Assembly: GCA_030634125.1 (NCBI GenBank)
Contig: DAOWBJ010000118.1
Location: 1-6,058, forward strand
Direction: 5' to 3'
Source: Victivallales bacterium
Lineage (GTDB): Bacteria > Verrucomicrobiota > Lentisphaeria > Victivallales > Victivallaceae
DNA: 6,058 nucleotides
In this document: in pieces, positions 1 to 4,066 of the stretch
Position numbering within the stretch: position 1 is the stretch's first letter
Layout: each line of letters begins with the position of its first letter
The notes under the pieces: model-generated
Told to the model about the DNA's origin: nothing
Database searches by the model: none
Seen by the model: only the letters and a program-made list of their open reading frames with translations
Translations under genes and position numbers: made by a program

Positions 1-1017
1 ACCGCTTTAGGAACTCCAGCTTCTGCACAATGCGATGCAAAGCTATGACGTAATGAATGAAACCCATATACCGTAACTTTCTTTTTGCGGGCAGGAACTT
101 TAACTGATGGTTCTAAACCAATCCATTTAATAATTCTTAGTACATCAATATTTACCATATTATTGCCGACGTTTTTGCCTTCTGAATTAAGAATATTGTA
201 GCGTTTAGCGACATTCGGACAAACGTATTGATCAACTTTCCATTCTTTTGCTTCTGTCAAAACCTCAAACAATTTAGGAGCCATAGGAATAGTAACTTCT
301 TTGCCGGTTTTAAATTGTTTTACCCAGATTCTTTTTCTATTTAAATCCACCATGTCCCAGCGTAGCAGAACACAATCCTTCAATCTCTGTCCGGTAAACA
401 TACCCAAATGATATATTACTTTAATCTCAGGCTTGTTTTTGACCATGCGACTGTCATCTTCAAGAGCTTCTAATAATTTAACTTCCTGTTCACGAGAAAA
501 TGATATCCGTCGAACAAGGTGTTCCTGCTCCTCGCGTTCTTTCCGGCGTAGCGATTTTGCAAGAAATGGATTATTATCAGAACGATAATCAGAAAGTACC
601 TCAAAAAATTTCTTTAGTCTTCTAATTTTTCGATTATGAGTATCAACGGCAAGGTCGTTGCCACGGAGTTGCTGAGCAAAGCTATCGGCAATTTCAGGCG
701 TAATATCATTTATTTCTAATGTTGGACCGGCAAATTCAATAAATTCATTCCAAGTAGCTCGGTAGGCTCCTTGCTCACTGACTGTAGCTGGCGTGGCTCG
801 TTCAGGATGTTGCGAATAAACTTCCCAGGCTTTCGTTAGTGGTAGCCTTTACTATAGGAATCATATCCTTAGCTTTTTTGATTGCCTCTTTCTGGTTTTT
901 GGTCTGTAAACTAACTGCCTTACGCTGACCATTAATCTGATACCTGAAGTAATAACAACCATTTGCGGTTTTCTGATAAACTGTTCCGATTTCAAGTTTG
1001 ACGACTTTGCCTGCCAT
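1..1017 (-). pseudogene. Tyrosine recombinase (phage-type integrase), frameshifted and cut by the window edge
   Basis: The gene starts at an ATG at 1015-1017, preceded on the minus strand by a good ribosome site (GAGGT, complement of 1024-1028). The first frame encodes an arm-binding-like N-terminus (GTVYQKTANGCYYFRYQING) and stops at 802. The rest of the family sequence continues in the +1 frame from about 846 to position 1 without a stop: core-binding domain (from LTKAWEVYSQHPERATP), then the catalytic domain with the box I Arg in TGQRLKDC (codon 384-386), a hairpin Lys in KQFKTGKEV, and box II HSLRH (His 57-59, Arg 48-50). The nucleophile Tyr would lie left of the window. Aligned with the intact integrase at 1312, about 30 linker residues are missing at the frame change, so this looks like a real deletion. 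I see no good start for the second frame alone. Probably a dead integrase of the left-hand element; a sequencing error is the alternative. Confidence 0.88.
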
Positions 1018-1130
1018 AATAATACCTCATAGTTAAAAATATCTGATATAGCTAATATAGATGATTTTGAAGCATTTAAAAGTCGCAAACGGTACTAAAT
1101 GGTACCCTTTTGGCGTTTTTGAGGCTAAAA
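1018..1130. other. Intergenic region between tRNA-Ser fragment and left integrase; probable attachment-site arm
   Basis: This 113-bp AT-rich stretch separates the 3' end of the tRNA fragment from the start of the left integrase, both read leftward. It holds the integrase ribosome site (complement of 1024-1028), AT-rich promoter-like sequence around 1040-1070 without a convincing -35/-10 pair, and an inverted repeat at 1091-1106. The position, between a tRNA 3' end and an integrase start, is where arm sites for integrase or excisionase normally lie. The function is inferred from position only. Confidence 0.5.
1091..1106. repeat. Inverted repeat GGTAC-N6-GTACC upstream of the left integrase
   Basis: GGTAC (1091-1095) and GTACC (1102-1106) are perfect inverted repeats around a 6-bp spacer. 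GGTAC also recurs as a direct repeat 10 bp apart (1091 and 1101), that is, one helical turn. It lies 25 bp from the tRNA 3' end and 74 bp upstream of the left integrase start, which suits an integrase arm site or a regulator site. The repeat is short, so chance is possible. Confidence 0.4.
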
Positions 1131-1192
1131 TGGCGGAGGGAGTGGGATTCGAACCCACGGTGGCTTGCACCACGGCGGTTTTCAAGACCGCC
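1131..1192 (-). tRNA. 3' fragment of tRNA-Ser(UGA); attachment-site remnant
   Basis: Read on the minus strand this is the 3' part of a serine tRNA. It has the anticodon stem-loop (GGCGGT, loop CTTGAAA with anticodon TGA at 1184-1182, ACCGCC), the long variable arm typical of tRNA-Ser (GTGG-TGCAAG-CCAC), the T arm (GTGGG-TTCGAAT-CCCAC), acceptor strand TCCCTCC, discriminator G and an encoded CCA at 1133-1131. The acceptor 5' strand and D arm, about 28 nt, are absent: the sequence to the right does not match them. A 3' tRNA fragment starting at the anticodon stem is the standard scar of a tyrosine recombinase that uses the tRNA as attB. The polarity places the inserted element on the right. It is not a functional tRNA. 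Confidence 0.92.
1174..1192. other. Probable integrase core site (anticodon stem-loop of tRNA-Ser)
   Basis: On the plus strand GGCGGT (1174-1179) and ACCGCC (1187-1192) form a perfect 6-bp inverted repeat around 7 bp (TTTCAAG). Tyrosine recombinases that target tRNA genes commonly exchange strands within the anticodon loop, using the stem as paired core sites around a 7-bp overlap. The tRNA identity ends at this stem (1192/1193), which agrees with crossover here. The exact crossover point is inferred. Confidence 0.6.
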
Positions 1193-1197
1193 TATTT

Positions 1198-1229
1198 AAG
1201 CACAAAATATAATAAATTGTGCTTTTTTT
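1198..1229 (+). terminator. Terminator-like hairpin between att site and integrase
   Basis: AAGCACAA (1198-1205) pairs perfectly with TTGTGCTT (1217-1224) around an 11-nt loop, and a T run reaches 1229, giving the layout of a rho-independent terminator on the plus strand. The 8-bp stem has only three G-C pairs, so it is weak. It would stop transcription entering the element from the left before the integrase promoter. On the minus strand no T run follows. It might instead be part of the attachment region. Confidence 0.5.
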
Positions 1230-1240
1230 GTGGTATTAAG

Positions 1241-1269
1241 TTGATTATTCTCTGTTTGTAGTGTACTTT
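1241..1269 (+). promoter_or_regulatory. Possible promoter of the intact integrase
   Basis: TTGATT (1241-1246) and TACTTT (1264-1269) are separated by 17 bp and lie between the hairpin at 1198-1229 and the integrase start at 1312. The -10 keeps the key first, second and last bases but is a poor match overall. The location is right and the match modest. Confidence 0.3.
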
Positions 1270-1311
1270 TAAGAAAAGGTAGTAAATATTGCAAACATGG
1301 ATAGTTAAACA

Positions 1312-2676
1312 ATGAAAAGCAAACCCAAAAGAAGTCAACGTGGATTAGGACGGCTATATAAGCGTGATAAATCAGGGAAAGAACAAAAAGCCACTTCCAA
1401 AGTTCCTGGAATTTTTTGGCTGGAACATACCATTAAAAACAAAGACAGCAAAAAACGTATTCGACAAAAGTTGACTGATCAAGACGAAGAGCCAATACGA
1501 ACATTAAAAGAAGCGAAAGTCGCACAATTAAAGATACGTTCGCCATTTCTTTCCGGCGATAAAATAGAAGTCTTAAAAAAACTTAAAGCTGACATAGGCG
1601 AAGCACAGCAGGAATACGACAAAGCTCACGATACAGCAAACCCACCATTAAAAATAATTAACGCTTGGCATGCTTATGAAAATTCCTTAGAACGTAAACC
1701 ATGTTCCGCGCGGACGTTGCAAGGCTATAAAATGTATTTTTCAATTTTTGAAAGCTGGATAAATAATAATTATTCAGAGCTTGTATATATGCGCGACGTT
1801 ATCTCGGATATTGCCACAGAATACGCAACAAACATAATTCAGGCAGGAAAAAGCGGAAATACTTTTAATAAGCACATAGGATTTTTAAAACGGATTTTCA
1901 GAGAGTTTGCCACCGAAATAAGAGCAGATAAAAACCCATTTGAAAATATACAACGCCGAGAACAAAATACGCAATCACGCCGGGAATTAACTTTGCAGGA
2001 ACTCATAACAGTTATTGATGACGCGACTGGCGAACTTGCTTTATTGCTTTTAATTGGAGGAGTGACTGGCTTAAGGCTTGGCGATTGTGCTACTTTGCAA
2101 TGGAGCGAGGTAGATTTAATAAGGGGATTGGTCAGGCGAATACCTAACAAGACTGCACGACGTAAGCAAAAACCCGTTGTTGTTGGCATACCTCAAATGC
2201 TTTTAAACGCACTGAACAAACTTGAAGACAAAACAGGCTATGTTATGCCCGGAATGGCTGAACGATATACTAGAGATAAAAATCACGGCAATATAGAAAA
2301 AGAAATTCAAAGGCATTTTGAAGCTTGCGGAATACAGTGTCACAAAGAGGGAACCGGAGCAGGTACAGAAAAACGCGCAATTGTGGAAGTTGGTTTTCAT
2401 TCCTTGCGTCATACATACGTATCTCTTCACGCCGAACGTGGTACATCTGTAACAGTCATTCAAGGGAATGTAGGACATGGAAGTCCGGCAATGACCGCTC
2501 ATTACACCCATATATCAGAAGATAAAGCCGTCGAAGTGGCTAAAGTTTTAGACTGCATCACAACTGAAGCGCAGGAAGTGCCACTGGAGCCACAGAGAGA
2601 GCGATTAAAACAATTGGCGGATACTTTGTCGCTTGAGAAAATAGAAAGAATTATAAACACATTACAGGAGTATTAA
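1312..2676 (+). CDS. int: Tyrosine recombinase (integrase), intact, 454 aa
   Basis: This is a site-specific recombinase that would integrate and excise the right-hand element at tRNA-Ser. A basic N-terminus with a GLGRLYKRD motif (10-20) suggests an arm-binding region, followed by a charged linker (60-112). The SAM-like core-binding domain is about 115-210 and the catalytic domain about 225-410. Catalytic residues visible are Arg255 (VTGLRLGD), hairpin Lys280, His363 and Arg366 (FHSLRH), His389 (VGHG) and nucleophile Tyr398 (TAHYTH). The tail to 454 is longer than usual. Length is in the normal range for long integrases. ATG 1312 is the first possible start, because an in-frame TAA lies at 1306-1308; the ribosome site is weak (GGA near 1299-1301). 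The gene starts 120 bp from the tRNA fragment and is followed 3 bp later by the 287-aa gene. It shares domain layout with the broken integrase at the left, at low similarity. Confidence 0.95.
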   Translation: MKSKPKRSQRGLGRLYKRDKSGKEQKATSKVPGIFWLEHTIKNKDSKKRIRQKLTDQDEEPIRTLKEAKVAQLKIRSPFLSGDKIEVLKKLKADIGEAQQEYDKAHDTANPPLKIINAWHAYENSLERKPCSARTLQGYKMYFSIFESWINNNYSELVYMRDVISDIATEYATNIIQAGKSGNTFNKHIGFLKRIFREFATEIRADKNPFENIQRREQNTQSRRELTLQELITVIDDATGELALLLLIGGVTGLRLGDCATLQWSEVDLIRGLVRRIPNKTARRKQKPVVVGIPQMLLNALNKLEDKTGYVMPGMAERYTRDKNHGNIEKEIQRHFEACGIQCHKEGTGAGTEKRAIVEVGFHSLRHTYVSLHAERGTSVTVIQGNVGHGSPAMTAHYTHISEDKAVEVAKVLDCITTEAQEVPLEPQRERLKQLADTLSLEKIERIINTLQEY

Positions 2677-2679
2677 AGA

Positions 2680-3543
2680 ATGGATAAGAAAAAAACAAGA
2701 GGTTATACAGCAGGTAAAGTTGGAGAAACAATTTGGATTGCATCTAAAGATTATACAGCACTAACCAAAAAAGAAATAATAGAAAATGGAGCATTGTTTC
2801 AGGATGAAAAACCGCAGCAAAGTAAACCAATTCAAACTCCAATTGTTATTGAGGAAATTACGGAAAAAGATATTTTAGATTTTATTGAAAAAGCACATTG
2901 CAGAACCATAATATTACTCAAGGAAAATTTACCTTTATGCTTACAACAGGAGGATATCTGGAAACTGGTATTAGAAGAAAGATATAATCACTTTGACAAG
3001 GTTTATGTCAATGGACACAAGGAAGCTTTTGTTTTGTGGAAGTTGCTTTCTGAAAGTCTATCAAACTATGAACGCAATAACGATAAAGCGACATGCGATA
3101 GCCACAATGTTATAACGTCAAGTTTACTTTTTATTGATTCCTGTTTTTCTCGTAAAAAACAAATAGAATATATAAGAGATAATAATACACCTATTTCATT
3201 TAATACGTTATTAACCTTTATGAAATTTGCACAAAGTTTTGAGCAATTATTTAAACTAGCTACAGGGGATATGATTGCAGAAAAAGTATCAAGTTTGAAT
3301 AATTTAAAAAAACAAAAAGAGGGCAAAAAAGATATTTATGAAGCAATAAAACAGATAATCGAAAATGAAGACTGCGCAAACACAAAGGCGTTTGAAATAT
3401 ATTATGAAAAACATAAAGATGAATATGAAAATACCTATAAAGGCTCACGACGTGGAAAATATAAAGATAAGTGCAAACGCAACGCTTTGGAGTCCATAAA
3501 GCAAGTTTTTTATAAAAAACAGAAAAAAGTAATAAAAAAGTAA
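2680..3543 (+). CDS. Uncharacterised 287-aa protein translated with the integrase
   Basis: I do not recognise this protein. It begins 3 bp after the integrase stop, with AGGAG at 2666-2670 inside the end of the integrase gene, so the two are almost certainly on one transcript. No signal peptide or membrane segment is visible. A short N-terminal part (about 8-40, including GKVGETIWIASKDYTAL) could be a small beta-rich motif. Residues 60-200 look mostly helical, and 205-287 is a strongly charged, lysine-rich helical region ending in KKQKKVIKK, which suits nucleic-acid contact. The six cysteines (74, 87, 139, 155, 232, 265) do not form an obvious zinc motif. Roles that fit the context are an accessory recombination factor, a regulator, or cargo such as a defence or exclusion protein. 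None is shown by the sequence. Codon use is AT-rich like its neighbours. Confidence 0.85.
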   Translation: MDKKKTRGYTAGKVGETIWIASKDYTALTKKEIIENGALFQDEKPQQSKPIQTPIVIEEITEKDILDFIEKAHCRTIILLKENLPLCLQQEDIWKLVLEERYNHFDKVYVNGHKEAFVLWKLLSESLSNYERNNDKATCDSHNVITSSLLFIDSCFSRKKQIEYIRDNNTPISFNTLLTFMKFAQSFEQLFKLATGDMIAEKVSSLNNLKKQKEGKKDIYEAIKQIIENEDCANTKAFEIYYEKHKDEYENTYKGSRRGKYKDKCKRNALESIKQVFYKKQKKVIKK

Positions 3544-3688
3544 ATATCGATCAATTGTTCACTTGTAAAAAATAATCATAATGGCATAACAGCAAGTATC
3601 TTAGGATAAAAAAATAAAAATCTTATAATTAAAGTAAACAGCGGTCGCAACTTACTCACCATTAACACCTTAGCTCTTGATTTATGTA

Positions 3689-3717
3689 TTGTTGTTTGTT
3701 ATATTGTATCCTATAAT
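3689..3717 (+). promoter_or_regulatory. Promoter of the HTH and primase operon
   Basis: A perfect -10 hexamer TATAAT at 3712-3717 is preceded, with a 17-bp spacer, by TTGTTG at 3689-3694. Transcription would start near 3724 and leave a leader of about 47 nt before the ATG at 3771. The -10 overlaps both the left arm of the long inverted repeat and the 12-bp palindrome, so the promoter is placed to be shut off by a bound protein. Confidence 0.65.
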
Positions 3718-3765
3718 CGCGATTAAAAAAGTATATAAGAAAAGATTAACAAACTATAGGATACA
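3705..3765. repeat. Inverted repeat of 11 bp flanking the start region of the HTH gene
   Basis: TGTATCCTATA (3705-3715) and TATAGGATACA (3755-3765) are perfect inverted copies separated by 39 bp. The left arm covers the end of the -35/-10 spacer and most of the -10. The right arm covers the ribosome site AGGA (3758-3761) of the HTH gene. The left arm lies upstream of the likely transcript start, so this is better read as two DNA operators, possibly bridged by looping, than as an RNA hairpin. The small HTH protein encoded just downstream is the obvious candidate binder. Confidence 0.7.
3714..3725. promoter_or_regulatory. 12-bp perfect palindrome overlapping the -10, candidate operator
   Basis: TAATCGCGATTA (3714-3725) is a perfect palindrome that starts inside the TATAAT box and reaches the likely transcription start. 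This is a classical place for a repressor dimer to bind. It differs in sequence from the neighbouring TAGGATA-type arms, so a second regulator may act here. The protein that binds it is unknown. Confidence 0.55.
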
Positions 3766-3770
3766 GCAAT

Positions 3771-4061
3771 ATGAAAAACACAACACTAACCACAATTCAG
3801 ACCTTGCTACAGGTTGACCCTGAAGTACAGGAAACACAAGCGCAAACAATTCTCAAAGCTTGCCGGATTGAAAACAAACGCCGAGATTTAATCTTGCCGA
3901 AAGAAGCCGCAAAAATTTTAGGCTGTTGCCGGGTAACATTGCGACGGCACCAGCAACGCGGTTTACTTAATCCTATTTACTACTCACAACGAAAAATACG
4001 CTTTGACCGCGACGAAGTCATAAATTTGTTGCATAACGGCATAAAGCTTACCGGAGAGTAA
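3771..4061 (+). CDS. Helix-turn-helix protein, excisionase/AlpA-like, 96 aa
   Basis: This is a small DNA-binding protein with a MerR/excisionase-type winged helix-turn-helix at about 41-88. LPKEAAKILGCCRVTLRRHQ forms the HTH with its recognition helix, and YYSQRKIRFDRDEVINLL the wing and following helix. Residues 1-38 are a polar helical extension outside the domain. In integrative elements such proteins act as excisionases (bending att DNA so the integrase excises the element) or as activators/repressors like AlpA. Its gene follows the repeat-rich promoter at 3689-3765 and overlaps its operator-like right arm, so autoregulation is likely. AGGA at 3758-3761 is the ribosome site, 9 nt before the ATG. 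The primase gene follows after 5 bp in the same operon. Whether it serves as excisionase or transcription regulator, or both, cannot be decided here. Confidence 0.87.
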   Translation: MKNTTLTTIQTLLQVDPEVQETQAQTILKACRIENKRRDLILPKEAAKILGCCRVTLRRHQQRGLLNPIYYSQRKIRFDRDEVINLLHNGIKLTGE

Positions 4062-4066
4062 TAGCG

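Larger units (their letters stand above)
3544..3770. other. 227-bp regulatory gap; candidate control region or origin
   Basis: No gene is seen in this gap. It is AT-rich and contains an A-rich run at 3608-3621, three copies of the heptamer TAGGATA (3602-3608, 3757-3763, and its complement 3707-3713), a 12-bp palindrome at 3714-3725 and the promoter of the following operon. No convincing terminator for the preceding integrase operon is visible. Because it sits directly upstream of a regulator and a primase-helicase, it could also hold the replication origin, as control regions of P4-like elements may, but no clear iteron array is seen. Confidence 0.5.

Noticed and set aside
802..850. Programmed +1 frameshift at the TCC TGA stop of the first integrase frame
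   Set aside because: The second frame already matches the integrase family (LTKAWEVYSQHPERATP) well before this stop, so the frame change lies further upstream, where I see no shift-prone site, and linker residues are missing too.
861..1088. A 75-codon minus-strand open frame
   Set aside because: It is another frame over the start of the left integrase, whose own frame gives a recognisable integrase N-terminus with a good ribosome site.
1131..1230. Complete tRNA-Ser gene
   Set aside because: No acceptor 5' strand (GGAGGGA) or D arm is found next to the anticodon stem on either side; only the 3' part is present.
1061..1261. A 66-codon plus-strand open frame containing EGVGFEPTVACTTAVFKTA
   Set aside because: This peptide is the well-known false translation of the antisense of a tRNA-Ser; the frame runs over the tRNA fragment and the hairpin and has no ribosome site.
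1839..2525. Open frames of 66-116 codons on both strands (1839-2189 minus, 2203-2511 minus, 2325-2525 plus)
   Set aside because: They are shadows inside the intact integrase gene, whose frame carries all catalytic motifs.
2703..2760. Direct repeat TTATACAGCA (2703-2712 and 2751-2760)
   Set aside because: It lies within the start of the 287-aa gene, in two frames that encode GYTAG and DYTAL; a 10-bp AT-rich repeat here is probably chance.
3066..3448. Two minus-strand open frames opposite the 287-aa gene
   Set aside because: They are low-complexity antisense frames rich in Leu, Phe and Ser, without ribosome sites, overlapping a better supported gene.
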